Part shown: piece by piece, positions 33,401 to 42,447 of the stretch
Layout of the letters: every line of letters starts with the position of its first letter
Numbering within the stretch: the first letter of the stretch is position 1
Assembly (NCBI GenBank): GCA_019677205.1
Contig: JAAMXY010000718.1
Span: forward strand, 55,709 to 119,708
Source: Pinguiococcus pyrenoidosus
Lineage: Eukaryota; Sar; Pinguiophyceae; Pinguiochrysidales; Pinguiochrysidaceae
DNA: 64,000 nt
Direction of reading: 5' to 3'
Program-made: the position numbers and the translations under genes
The notes under the pieces: generated by a model
What the model was told of the DNA's origin: nothing
What the model saw: only the letters and a program-made list of their open reading frames with translations
Database searches by the model: none

Positions 33401-34162
33401 CACGTTGTTCGTGTGCCCCCGCATGGTGTCCACCTCCCACGCCTTGGTCTCGTTGTACCGCCAGAGCTTGACCTGTCGATCGTCCGCTCCACTGACCACG
33501 AGCGGCAGGGAATGGTGGAAGGAAGCCCAGTTGACGCCGCGGTCGTGGGCTTCGAGGACGTACTTCACCACCGCGTCGGTGCCCCCGAAGAGGTCTGCAT
33601 TCACGCGTCCCACCACGCCGTTGTCATCCACGGAGGGGGCGCCCCGCACGTGCTTCTTGCGCAGGCCCGAGGTGTCCCACACGCGGACGGTCTGGTCGAG
33701 CGAGGCCGACACGACGAGGTCATCCTTCGGGTGGAAGGCCGCGCACATGACGTAGTGGTTGTGCCCAGTAAGCACGTTGATGCACACGCGGGACTGCCAA
33801 TTCCAAATCCGGATGGTCTGGTCGTCGCTGGCGCTGATGATCCACGGGTACTCATTGTGGAACTGCACGGTGCGGATGTAGTCCAAGTGCCCGAGCAGCG
33901 TGAAGAGACAGCGCCGCAGCTTGTAGTCCCACACCTTGATCTTGTAGTCGTCGCCTCCGGACACGATGAGCGGCTGCGAGCTGTGGAAGTCCACGCCTCG
34001 GACAGGTCCGTCGTGCTCGTCGAACTTCTCCAGAAGCGTCCCCATGCAGTAGTCCCACAGCTGGATGACGCCATTGTGAAGGGACGTAAGGATCCAGGGC
34101 CGCACCGGGTGGAAGGCCAGTCCCTTGACGCGGTTGCTCTTCGACTCGAACTTCGTCAGCAT
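30473..34162 (-). CDS. COPA: Coatomer subunit alpha (alpha-COP)
   Basis: Large subunit of the COPI coat that recognises dilysine cargo for Golgi-to-ER retrieval; 1,229 aa in a single exon. The start MLTKFESKSNRVKGLAFHP is the canonical alpha-COP N-terminus. Six to seven WD40 repeats occupy residues ~1-310 (IQLWDY, IKVWDY, IRIWNW, VRVWDT, VKLWRY, IRVWDI), then a second propeller. An alpha-solenoid follows (~600-820), then a very acidic linker at ~845-910 rich in Asp/Glu. The C-terminal epsilon-COP-binding domain ends with a Cys-rich CPYCKSKYAPD and CSTCGISKVG pair, as in other alpha-COPs. It is divergent from YIPF6, another early secretory-pathway protein, across 463 bp. The lack of introns in 3.7 kb contrasts with the five-exon neighbour. 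Confidence 0.98.
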   Translation of the reverse strand: MLTKFESKSNRVKGLAFHPVRPWILTSLHNGVIQLWDYCMGTLLEKFDEHDGPVRGVDFHSSQPLIVSGGDDYKIKVWDYKLRRCLFTLLGHLDYIRTVQFHNEYPWIISASDDQTIRIWNWQSRVCINVLTGHNHYVMCAAFHPKDDLVVSASLDQTVRVWDTSGLRKKHVRGAPSVDDNGVVGRVNADLFGGTDAVVKYVLEAHDRGVNWASFHHSLPLVVSGADDRQVKLWRYNETKAWEVDTMRGHTNNVSCVIFHPKHELILSNSEDRSIRVWDISKRLGVQTFRREKDRFWILSAHPTQNLLAAGHDSGMIVFKLERERPAYDVHGGRMTYVKDRYLRQHDFGTSRDAAIVSLWRAGSSQTPGIGNSPRTLLYNHFNPAESNVLVLSDQEGGTYDLLTYPNGDSFGGQGTEQSDTRRGSALSAVFLARNRFAVLDKSRQIIVKNLQNEEVKRLAPPQASADFLFFGGVSGRVLVRSEDRVTLFEQASRRVLGELQVPRIKYVVWNKDCTQVALLSKHSVVLCNRDLEQQATVTETVRVKSGAWDSRQKVFIYTTTNLIKYALPNGDSGIIRSLDAPMYVTKVHGDQLFCVDRECRARALQIDTTEAKFKLALEEKRYGDVMQMVRSANLCGKAIISYLQKKGFPEVALHFVEDDKLRFRLALECGNIEVAMNVAHELGDDQSWHELGQEALRQGNHQVVEMAYQRTKDFERLSFLYLVTGNLDKLRKMCKIAELRGDNMSRFQNALFLGDAEERVRVLEETQQLSLAYLTAAVHGLDEDAERLKLALERANLTPPDVPTDSCLMQPPTPIIRAENWPLLTVQKTVLENPQMYAADAADGEEDFEDAGAGWGDDMLDGDDDLELDGPKKVDADANASPDAWGALDDLDLGDDDDDMDVGGGAAAGGGSSAFNLPTAGVSPQSAYVSNSSYSADHAAAGAVESAMNLLNRQIAACDFSGMKEHIFGAFLGASASLPGLPLTPSLSIPLQRSKGDTVLPLTPLKAEHLKEELKGAYRSFLMAQFAESKASFMSILASIPLVVPKSRQESDELSEMVDVCREYITGVRLKEAMDATDDVVRKTELAAYFTHCNLQPAHLLLALRQAMLMAFKKSHCYIAATSFAQRLLELPDISSERNASLRSTAMKILKKSNEVARNEAELNYDERNPFDIDCDNLVPLYRGVEVAICPYCKSKYAPDRVGKRCSTCGISKVGVKTVGLLRYVVMR

Positions 34163-34625
34163 GGCTCCGGTGTGCGAGGCGCGCCAGACGGCGCTGCGCA
34201 GGACAGATGGAGATAGAAGCCAAAGAGGATCTCGCGCAGGATCGAGCGTGAATCGCGCCTCCGCCGGGGATCACGCTGGTCGTCCCCTCCCGAGTGCCTA
34301 CAAAGAGCAGACCTCCACAGGAAAACGAGCTGCTCGGGCCCCAGAAGTGCCGAGACGAGTGGCGCCGCTCTGCGTTATCGATTGGTAGTTGCGCCTCCAT
34401 TGGATCTCCGGTCTTGCTTTAGCCGTTTGAACTTCATATAGTTATGGGATATTTTGGGATAAATATGGATTTATGTCAACGGTTCTGAACTCCCGTTTTG
34501 TCTTCCGTCCCGGTTCGAAGCTCGAAGAACGCCACATCCTCCGCGGCGCTCTGCGTCTCAAGCTACCGTCGGTGCTGCGCCCCTTTCGACGCCGCTCGGA
34601 GCAGCGCGAAGTCTCGAGAGCAACC
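34163..34625. promoter_or_regulatory. Shared divergent promoter region, COPA / YIPF6
   Basis: 463 bp between opposed start codons of two secretory-pathway genes. A locally AT-rich stretch (about 34434-34475, around GATATTTTGGGATAAATA) could contain core promoter sequence; this is inference. Confidence 0.45.
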
Positions 34626-35626
34626 ATGGCGGACGCTGGGAATATGGTCCAGGCCATGCCGACCACTCTGGACGAACCAGTTTCAGAGACAATTATGCGA
34701 GATTTGCGGCAGGTTCGGTGCTCCTCTTGCAATCCGATGTTGTCTCGTCGCTTCGGGAAGGGACATGCAAGAGGCTGGGCTGCGGAGCCGAGACGCTTCG
34801 CTTCGCCTGTTTCGAGTGGCACAGCAGAACCAAGGCGCCAAAAGGAAGCTTGAGTTGCGCGCTCTCTCGCTCATGGCAGACCTTTCGTCGTCCTTTGTAA
34901 AGGTGGCCTCCAAGCTCAAAGTGGTCTTGCTGCCGCGGGAGAATCAGGAGGGCGTGCTACAGAAACTCAAAGACTGGGACTTGTGGGGACCTCTGCTCGT
35001 TTGCTTGACGCTGTCGCTGGTGTTGAGCACCTGGGGTAGGTTGCACGCACAAATCGCTTGCTTCAGCACCTCTCTGGCTAGTCGTCTGACGGTGCAACAC
35101 CTGCAAATCTAGCGCCGGATGGCCAGAAGCCTCTGGTTTTTGCGTCCGTTTTCTTCATCGTCTGGGTCGGAGCCGCTGTGGTGACGCTGAACGCGCAGCT
35201 CCTGGTACGAGAGGGTTGCCACCGCGCGGCGAGACCGAGGCGCCACGTATGCCGGCTGACCAGGGCTTTCGCTGTTCTCCAGGGGGGCACGATAAGCTTC
35301 TTTCAGTCCGTCTGTATTCTGGGGTACTGCGTCTTCCCGTTGACGGTGGCTGCCATCGTGTGCTTTCTATTCAAGCTCATGGGCTTAGGGATCATGCCGG
35401 TAGGTGGTGCTGAAGGGCGTTGTTGGGACGCCCGGCTTTTGGTGACGCCGCTCGCGCCTCTGCACAGGTCCGCATGGTAGTGGTGGTGGTGGGCTTCATC
35501 TGGGCGACGCGAGCATCGGTGGTGTTCATCGCGAAGATCATTGCCGAGGAGAGGAAGGTGTTGGCAGTGTATCCGGTCTTCTTCTTCTACACCTTCATCA
35601 GCTGGATGATCCTGCTGCAGAGTTAA
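34626..35626 (+). CDS. YIPF6: YIPF6-like Yip1-domain Golgi membrane protein
   Basis: Five-pass Golgi/ER membrane protein of the Yip1 family that interacts with Rab GTPases. Exons 34626-34712, 34903-35035, 35113-35204, 35283-35399 and 35468-35626 splice to 195 aa. The product has the YIPF6 hallmarks in order: TLDEPVSETIMRDLRQ, DWDLWGPLLVCLTLSL (TM1), FASVFFIVWVGAAVVTLN, GGTISFFQSVCILGYCVFPL, and AVYPVFFFYTFISWMILLQS at the C-terminus. All five exons are needed; in the unspliced DNA each piece looks like an unrelated short frame. Introns are 190, 77, 78, 68 bp with GT-AG ends. It shares a promoter region with alpha-COP. Confidence 0.93.
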
Positions 35627-36087
35627 GCGGAGGACAACCACCGCTGTCAAAGACCGTGAATTGTGCTTTCCCTTTTGACTCGTTTTGTGGCACGCAATGA
35701 ACCTTCGCATTCGCGTTGTGCGTCTCTTCGGCATCCCTCCGGCATCTCTTCCGCGCTGACGCTGCTCCACCTCCTTCCGTCACCATTTGCCTCATTTTCG
35801 CACGATGCCTACCGACTATTTTCGAGACGGTGACGATCGCTTCCGCTCCGATCAGAGCAAGAAAAAATTCCCAAATCCAAAAATCCAAACCCTCTCGATG
35901 AGATGCCGCTTTCGTGGCCATCTGCTTCCCTGGCCATCCTACAGCTCCGCAGGCGTCCGATCCGTCGGCGGCGGAAAACTTCAACAAGTCCGTCCGGACC
36001 ACGTCGTCCGTTTGTCCTCTGCGCCGCTCTCCAGAGGCCCTCTCAACCACCAGGCTTGCAGGTCTCTGCCCCACGGGTTTGGCCAAG
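35627..36087. other. Intergenic, 461 bp
   Basis: 3' flank of YIPF6 and 5' flank of the reductase gene. The frame of the reductase is open upstream to 35914, but the signal peptide begins only at 36088, so the upstream part is treated as 5' UTR. Confidence 0.5.
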
Positions 36088-37177
36088 ATGCTTTTTCCGG
36101 TGCTCGTGCTGGCCCTGCTGGCGCCGTCAGCCGCTTTCCGCCCCCCGCCGTTGCAGCGGCGATCGTCTAGACAAGTGCTGCGCATGTCCAGCGAGTCCTA
36201 CGGGGTCGTGATCACCGGATCTGCCGGGGGCGTGGGCTACGCCTATGCGGACGAGTTCCTGGCCAGGGGGCACAAGGTCGTCATCTGCGACGTGAAGGAC
36301 CCCAAGGAGGCCGTGGACGCCTTGGGCCAGAAGTATCCCGGGGCAGAGGTGTTCGGCACCAAGTGCGACGTCAGCGATACCAAGCAAGTCACTGCCTTGG
36401 CCACCTTCGCCAAGACCAAGCTAGGCACGGTGCACTACTGGATCAACAATGCGGGTAAGCGGCTAGCGGCGGCGAGCAGCAGCAGCAGCACGAGAAGAGG
36501 CATGATGGAGGTGCCCGAGAACTGAACGTAGCTCTTCCATTCTGCTTCCTCTTCCAGGGATCAATGGAGGCCGAAGAGCATTCACGGAGCTGGAGACTGC
36601 GGGAATTGAAGCCGTGGTGAAGGTCAACTTGGTGGGGGTGCTTCTGTGCACGCACACGGCGCTCCGGCTCATGCAGGAGCAAGCAGGTGTGACCGGGCAC
36701 ATCTTCAACACGGTCGGGTCCGGTGTGAAGGGCGGAGGCACCCCAGGCTACGTGACGTATGGCGCCACGAAGCGGGGCATCCCCCAGATGACGGCCTCGC
36801 TCGTGAAGGAACTCGAGGAGGGTGTCCAGGGCTACCCGAAGCAGGAGACGCCCGGCAAGGTCATGGTGCACAACCTGTCCCCGGGGATGGTGTTCACCAA
36901 GCTGCTGTTGGACGACTCCACTCCTGAGCTGCGCAAGTTTCCCTTCGGGGTCCTGGCCGCGCAGCCGGAGGAAGTCGCCGCGGATCTCGTACCGAAGATT
37001 CTTGAGGCCAAGGAACAGGGGAGTTCTGTGGAGTTCCTGACGACGGACCGGATCTTGCAGTCTTTCTTCCGAAGATTTGTGCTCCAGGAGAAGAGCAAGT
37101 ATATTGACGATGATGGCAACATCATCCGCTATCCGGGGGAGGAGTACGACTCCATGGGCGTGCGAAAGCTGTTCTAG
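36088..37177 (+). CDS. Plastid-targeted NOL/NYC1-like short-chain dehydrogenase
   Basis: Exons 36088-36454 and 36558-37177 join to 328 aa. Residues 1-15 (MLFPVLVLALLAPSA) form a signal peptide; the next residues AFRPPPLQRRSSRQVLRMS are Phe-headed, Arg/Ser-rich and acid-free, a classic bipartite secondary-plastid leader. The mature enzyme is an SDR: VVITGSAGGVGYAYADEFL (NADPH loop), NNAG restored across the intron, and Y-x-x-x-K in YGATKRG. The segments WINNAGINGG, VNLVGVLLCTHTALRLM, GHIFNTVGSGVKGGGTP and SPGMVFTKLLL resemble chlorophyll b reductase (NYC1/NOL) more than generic SDRs. In green algae that enzyme reduces the C7 formyl of chlorophyll b. A chlorophyll-c alga would lack that substrate, so the real substrate is open. 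Confidence 0.82.
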
Positions 37178-37546
37178 ACACGCACGGGGTAGCTGCTCCA
37201 GAAGCTACGCAGAATAGCTACTCCCCGAGGCTTGCAGGCCGTCGTCCACCATGGTTTTTGGCAATTGAAAAGCCGGAACATCATCGCCTCTGCAGCTTCG
37301 CCGTAGGCGCGGACTCAGCAGGAGAGGTGCAGGCGTTCCAGGCACGCGTGATGAAGACGAACGTTAGCAATGCTTCTCTATCTCGTGAGACTACCTATGT
37401 CAAGTTTGCCTGTTTACGTGTTTGCCTTCAAACCGCTCCCAACCGGTTCCTACCAACCCTGAAGCGCTCCGCCTCGGAAGCGCTCCGCCTCGGAAGCGTT
37501 GGATACCATCTGCGGGTGCGGCGGACATCTAGTAGACCAGGTGCCG
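37178..37546. other. Convergent 3' intergenic with short repeat
   Basis: 369 bp between the reductase and the deubiquitinase, which converge. A 16-bp unit GAAGCGCTCCGCCTCG is repeated twice plus a partial copy at 37461-37498. No gene recognised. Confidence 0.6.
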
Positions 37547-40500
37547 TCAGACTACATCCGACAGCGAACCGTTCGGAGGCGTCGGGGTGACGGTTCTGCT
37601 CGGTGGTGGACTCCTGCCGGGGCTCACGCTTGGCGTGGTCATGGGGCTTGATCCGCGGGACGCATTCCCATTCGGACCCGGGCTGCGCTTTCCCCTATGC
37701 CTGATCTTCAAGCCCCGCTCGGGCCTGGCAAAGCTGGTGCCCGACACGCCGCTCAGCGAGCCGGTTGAGCTGGTCGTCGTCAACGCCGGCTGCTTGAGCA
37801 AGTAGGACGGCATCGGGCCCAACTGCTGACACGGATCCTGAGCAATCACCGTGTCCCCGTCCGCCACATACCACCGGAGGTCCTCCAATGGCTGGGACCC
37901 ACTCAGATTCTGCCAATGCTCGTCTGGAAGATTCTTCTTAAAGATCTTGTGGGTCGACGGTCGAAACACCGAGACGCTTGGCAAGGACGGCGAGACGATC
38001 TCCACTATGGTCTCCCCTGGAGCGAAGAAAGGACTCGCCTCCTGGACTAACATGTGCTGGTCTTCCTCCTTCGACTCCAGGTCGCCGTTCAGGGCCACAC
38101 TCGAGGGATCTTCTGCTGCCGCAACTGTGGGGAGTGCCGCCCCACGTACCTTGGCATGCTCCAGTGCAGACACGATCGCGATGGCGCAGTCGGATGCGCT
38201 ATACTTCTTGGTGATCGTCACCTCGACTGCATCGTGTATACGCCAGGTCTGCCGATCGAACCAGTGCACATTCAGGACCATGTGGCGCTCGCTTGTCGGG
38301 CCGAGCGACAAGTGTTCTGGCTCCGGGAGAACTTGGACTGCGAGCTCGGCCCCGTCATACATGCTTGCCAAGTTGTCTTTCAAAGTGAACGGACTGTCCT
38401 CGTCTCCCACCCGGAAGATCGTTGTGCACCTCGAGCTCGACTTCTGCCGAATGCGAAGATGCTCCACCGTGCAAGGCAAACGCTCGTCCAGATCGAGGGG
38501 AGCACAGCCGAAGCTGCTCTGCTCCTGCCCGGAGCTTGTCTTCGTCTCGTCGGTACCGTCGGACAAGGCGTCCGAAATGCTTGAAATGTTTGGCCGCGGG
38601 TGCGTCGGCTCGGGGCAAATCAACTTGCCCTCGGACGAGCCGAAGTCGTGCGTGCTTGCTGCCGCTGCGACGTGCTTTCTCAGGTCCTTCCAGATCCGCT
38701 GCCTCAGCTCCGCCACAGTTGTGTCGTTGGAGACGACATACGTCTCCAGGTACTCAAAATAAGCCGCCCTGTGATTCAAGTCATAGATGGGTTCATCCTC
38801 GGCGCACGCCTCGCTGCTGGCTTCGGACCAAGCAGGAGTGTCTTGAGCCTCGTCGATCTTCGCGCCGTTGCCCACGGGAACGACCAGCCTTCGTGGGAAC
38901 GGGAAGTAGAAGACCTTGAAGGAAAACTGCCCCACCTCCAGAGGGTCGCCTTCTTCGAGATGAACGTGAGACGTGCTCCCCTGTATCTTCTGATCGAGTA
39001 TCGCCCCTGGTGGCCGCAACTCGATGCCCTTGTCATGAAGCTTCCGGATTCGAAATCGCTTGTGCGGCAGCTGGAGATCCTGCTGAAGAGCTTCACGCAG
39101 CCTCTCCAAGCTCCAGCGCCGATCGGCCTTGATCTGCCGGATTGCGTGGCGCCCCTTCGCACCCGGCGCGGAGTCGGCGTTTGGCGCACTGTTGATCCAG
39201 GCGGGCATATTGTAAGTTATCGTGAGCTGATTCATCTCCCGAATGTACGCGGCAAGGGCGCGCGCGGGCGTTTCGCTGCCCTCTGCCTCTTCCATCAACG
39301 AGGACTCTTCCGTGTCCGAAGCGTCCAGAATCTCAACATACACCGCGAGCCCGTCGTAGGCCCGCAAGTCGGTCATGGTCTCATCGTCAGATCCCGCAAA
39401 CACGGTTCTTGTTGCGGTGGTGGACGACGACGCTGCAAACTTCTGCACTTCCATTGCGCCCGGATCCGCAAGGACGTTGAATGCCGTCTTGATGCGAAGC
39501 TTTAGATCCCTGAGCGTGGATCTGTGGCCGATCTGAACATTCCTGGGCCCGTCGAAGTCATCCGAGTTGGGATTGTAGAGGAAGACCTTGAGCGTGTAGG
39601 CGTCCGGCTCGTACGGCATCCATGGGGCATTCGGTGACTTGACCTCGATGAAAAGCGGATCGCCGGACTTGATGCCCAGCTCTGCGATGCTTTTGCCGTT
39701 GTGCTTGCCCTCAAACACCTCCCTGGGCACGCTCAGCTCTCTCGAGTATCTCCGAAGCCGCGTGTTTATCGCGTCAATGGTGTCTCCCTCCCTCACGGCC
39801 GTGGATCCCGCAAGATACGCCAGCGCCAGCAGCTTTGTATCCCCAAGGGTGTCCTGCGGCCGAGGACTGATGTTCGTGAGGAACCCGGTGGGCGTGTTGG
39901 TGGCAGCAAACACGGGAAGCTTCAGGCGCTGCTTCTCCTCCCTCTCGAGCTCATCGGCTCGTCTCCGGTCCTCCTCTATCTGCTCCATCATGCTCTTCAG
40001 CGGCGAGGGAATCGCTTCTTTGCGCGGGAAATGCATCGTTGTCGGCGCGACCTTCCTGTACATAAGCATGTACGCGCTGGTGCTGGTGCCCATGCCGCCC
40101 CATGCTGACTTCACCTTCGAGAAGCCTTCGCGGGCTCGTCGCACCGACGAATCATCAAAGACATGCCAGGACTTGTCGTCGAGGTTTTTGATATACGCGT
40201 AGTAGTGGCCGCCGTACGTGCCGCCGCTGTGGACCAAGACGCTGTACAACTCGTAGACCCACTCGCCGGCGCGTTGAGCGCTGGCGATCTCCTCGTCGAC
40301 TTGGTCTTTGCTCTTGTTGCCGTGAACGTCCACGAGGTCGGGGAGGCCATCGCCGTCATCTTTCTCCGAAGCGGGTGCGATGTCCATGTCGAAGTCGTCC
40401 TCGCCTTCCGGAGCGCCACTTCCCTCCCTCGGCGAGTCCTCCTCGGGTCCCCACACGAAGGGATTCATGTCCAGCGTCTCCGGGAAGGTGAAGCGATTGT

Positions 40501-41404
40501 TGAGCTTGACTCGCCGCAGCGTCTCCAGGTCGTAATCGAAGCGCATGAGCTGCACGGTGAGCAGCAGTGGCAGCTTCGAGATTCGAAAGCCCTTCTGCGC
40601 AGCGTGCTTCGCCGCGCATCGCTCACAGAACACCTTGTTCTCCCCGTCCAGATGCTCCGCCTTCAGGTATTCCTGTATTGACGTCTCGAGCCCGTCGTAG
40701 CAAGCGGTGGATCCAAACGGCTTGAGCGAGAGGCTCAGGTCCAAGAACGTGTCGGTGCGCTGCGTCTCGTTGCCGCAGTTGTCGCACTTGCAGTAGTCGA
40801 TCATGGTGCCTTCGTAGAGGTCCTTGACGATGCTGTGCTGCCGGGTGTCACTGAACGCGTCCTCCAGAGCGTCCAGGAGGACCCTCAGGAGCTCTTGGAC
40901 GTCTTGCTGCTGGAAGGCATCGTCTTCCGTCCAACCGAACGACTTCGTCAGCGCCTGCGTGGACACGAAGGCGTCGCTACTGAGCTGCAGCGTGGCGAAG
41001 AGCCTCTGCAGATGGTACGGCATGCACTCATCTCGGGGCCCGTCCTTCTCCTCGTCGTACTCATATGCATACATGGTCGTCCGGAACTCCGGCGTCATGA
41101 AGAGAGTCTGCAGCAGGCTGTTCATGTAGCACGTTGCACCCTGGTTCGCGAGGCCGACGTACTCCCGATCCGCCGCATCCGTCGTCCGCAGCTTCGCAGC
41201 TCCCAAGCTCAACGCGCTCGCCGATGGTGTCCAGCCTCGCTTCGAGTCGCGCGCCTCGTCGGCCTCTTTCACACGCTCGCGGTGGCGACGGCGCTTCTCC
41301 TCTTTCGTGAGAGCCTCTGCCTCCTCCTCCTCCTCCTGCCCTTCCACCGCCAAAGTCGGGTGCAGAATCAACGCTGCACCGCCTTCCTCCTTAGATCCAT
41401 CCAT
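37547..41404 (-). CDS. Ubiquitin-specific protease, USP47/USP40-like
   Basis: Cysteine deubiquitinase, 1,285 aa from the ATG at 41404, single exon; a longer open frame to 41482 has no ATG. The catalytic domain (about residues 70-510) opens with YVGLANQGATCYMNSLLQTL (Cys box). It contains DVQELLRVLLDAL, the zinc pair CKCDNCGNE and CERCAAKH, LPLLLTVQLMRFDYD, and the His box HSGGTYGGHYYAYIKN, ending in STSAYMLMYRKV. Arrangement and wording follow USP47/USP40. An acidic insertion of ~60 residues (GEDDFDMDIAPASEKDDGDG) splits the domain before the His box, as in USP47. The C-terminal ~770 residues probably hold several ubiquitin-like folds. The extreme C-terminus is Ser/Pro/Arg-rich. USP47 acts on polymerase beta and cell-survival substrates in animals; targets here are unknown. 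Confidence 0.9.
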   Translation of the reverse strand: MDGSKEEGGAALILHPTLAVEGQEEEEEAEALTKEEKRRRHRERVKEADEARDSKRGWTPSASALSLGAAKLRTTDAADREYVGLANQGATCYMNSLLQTLFMTPEFRTTMYAYEYDEEKDGPRDECMPYHLQRLFATLQLSSDAFVSTQALTKSFGWTEDDAFQQQDVQELLRVLLDALEDAFSDTRQHSIVKDLYEGTMIDYCKCDNCGNETQRTDTFLDLSLSLKPFGSTACYDGLETSIQEYLKAEHLDGENKVFCERCAAKHAAQKGFRISKLPLLLTVQLMRFDYDLETLRRVKLNNRFTFPETLDMNPFVWGPEEDSPREGSGAPEGEDDFDMDIAPASEKDDGDGLPDLVDVHGNKSKDQVDEEIASAQRAGEWVYELYSVLVHSGGTYGGHYYAYIKNLDDKSWHVFDDSSVRRAREGFSKVKSAWGGMGTSTSAYMLMYRKVAPTTMHFPRKEAIPSPLKSMMEQIEEDRRRADELEREEKQRLKLPVFAATNTPTGFLTNISPRPQDTLGDTKLLALAYLAGSTAVREGDTIDAINTRLRRYSRELSVPREVFEGKHNGKSIAELGIKSGDPLFIEVKSPNAPWMPYEPDAYTLKVFLYNPNSDDFDGPRNVQIGHRSTLRDLKLRIKTAFNVLADPGAMEVQKFAASSSTTATRTVFAGSDDETMTDLRAYDGLAVYVEILDASDTEESSLMEEAEGSETPARALAAYIREMNQLTITYNMPAWINSAPNADSAPGAKGRHAIRQIKADRRWSLERLREALQQDLQLPHKRFRIRKLHDKGIELRPPGAILDQKIQGSTSHVHLEEGDPLEVGQFSFKVFYFPFPRRLVVPVGNGAKIDEAQDTPAWSEASSEACAEDEPIYDLNHRAAYFEYLETYVVSNDTTVAELRQRIWKDLRKHVAAAASTHDFGSSEGKLICPEPTHPRPNISSISDALSDGTDETKTSSGQEQSSFGCAPLDLDERLPCTVEHLRIRQKSSSRCTTIFRVGDEDSPFTLKDNLASMYDGAELAVQVLPEPEHLSLGPTSERHMVLNVHWFDRQTWRIHDAVEVTITKKYSASDCAIAIVSALEHAKVRGAALPTVAAAEDPSSVALNGDLESKEEDQHMLVQEASPFFAPGETIVEIVSPSLPSVSVFRPSTHKIFKKNLPDEHWQNLSGSQPLEDLRWYVADGDTVIAQDPCQQLGPMPSYLLKQPALTTTSSTGSLSGVSGTSFARPERGLKIRHRGKRSPGPNGNASRGSSPMTTPSVSPGRSPPPSRTVTPTPPNGSLSDVV

Positions 41405-42447
41405 CTCGAATCTTCGTTTGAGCACTTGCTGTAAGGCCTGGCAGCCCTGCGCGGCGGTCTCGGACGGAGCTCGGCCCCCCAAACGGCACGACTCTGGAAA
41501 GATAGAGAGGACCTCCGCCGAACGCGACCGAGATGCTTCAGCGTCCGCCGCGTTTGCCGGACATGAGGGCCCTCAGGATCGAGAGGATTCCTGAGCGAAT
41601 GACTGATGAGCCACGCGGAGTAGAGAAGCGGCGCGCGAGGCGAAATCCGCAGGTTCGGCGCACGGGCGCTCGACCGCGGAGAGAAAGGCGCGGCATAGTC
41701 TGGTTTTCGCCAAAGACTGGTATTTGCCATCTGTGATCTCTGTGACGGGCGGACGGTGTGACGTGCGGCAACGAATCAGTGTTGGGGTCAACGTCATACC
41801 CCCAAAGAGTGCAAAGATTCCTCGTGGAGTTCAAATGAGATTCTTCCGTTACTGGCTTCCATTCGCTGTGAAGACGTCAAATGTTGCTATCTATTTGTTT
41901 AAATTACAGGGAGATCAGGGAACTGCAGGAGATCGATGTCGTGTTCTGCTTACTCATCAATATCATAAGTATACAAACCAAACGTCTCCTCAGATGAACT
42001 TTAGCCACATCATTTTTCCAGGATTCGCACGACCAATCCCACTCCGAGCGCGCTGCTCTCTTGCTTCTCTTGCTGCAGCTCCCGGATGTTTTCAAGCTCC
42101 GCTTCAGAACCGCAGGACCGCTCCGCGGTTCTGGCCTCAGATCCGAAGGCCGCATTCTCCGCTTTCCCAATGGTTCTGCTTTGCCGCTCTTTTTTCCCGG
42201 TCTTCAAGTCCGTGCTGGACAGGGTCGAACGCAGAAGTCCCGTCCACGCTCTTCACGGCAGCTTCGCCGCGCTGTCTCCCGACTCTCTCCGGGCCCCTGC
42301 TGTACACGATGTGTATACGAATATAGCGCGGGGAGCGTCGGTGACTTCTGCGCAGAGACCTTCTTCTTCGCAGACGCAACGCGCGCACCGAAGTGCGCAG
42401 CGCCAGGCAGCGCATCGTGTGCAGTTGTGGTTTTGATTGCCGAAGCA
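41405..42447. other. Intergenic, 1.0 kb, divergent
   Basis: Lies between the deubiquitinase start and the GTPBP1-type start. The GTPase frame stays open upstream to 42061, but family similarity begins only after 42448. A locally AT-rich patch near 41860-41990 and no recognisable gene. Confidence 0.5.

Noticed and set aside
32054-34216. 720-codon open frame antisense to alpha-COP
   Set aside because: Shadow of the GC-rich coding strand. The opposite strand encodes an unmistakable alpha-COP, and this frame is Val/Arg/His/Leu-rich without any domain.
42061-42447. N-terminal extension of the GTPBP1-type protein
   Set aside because: Frame is open, but the start is not an ATG and the residues have no family similarity; treated as 5' UTR.
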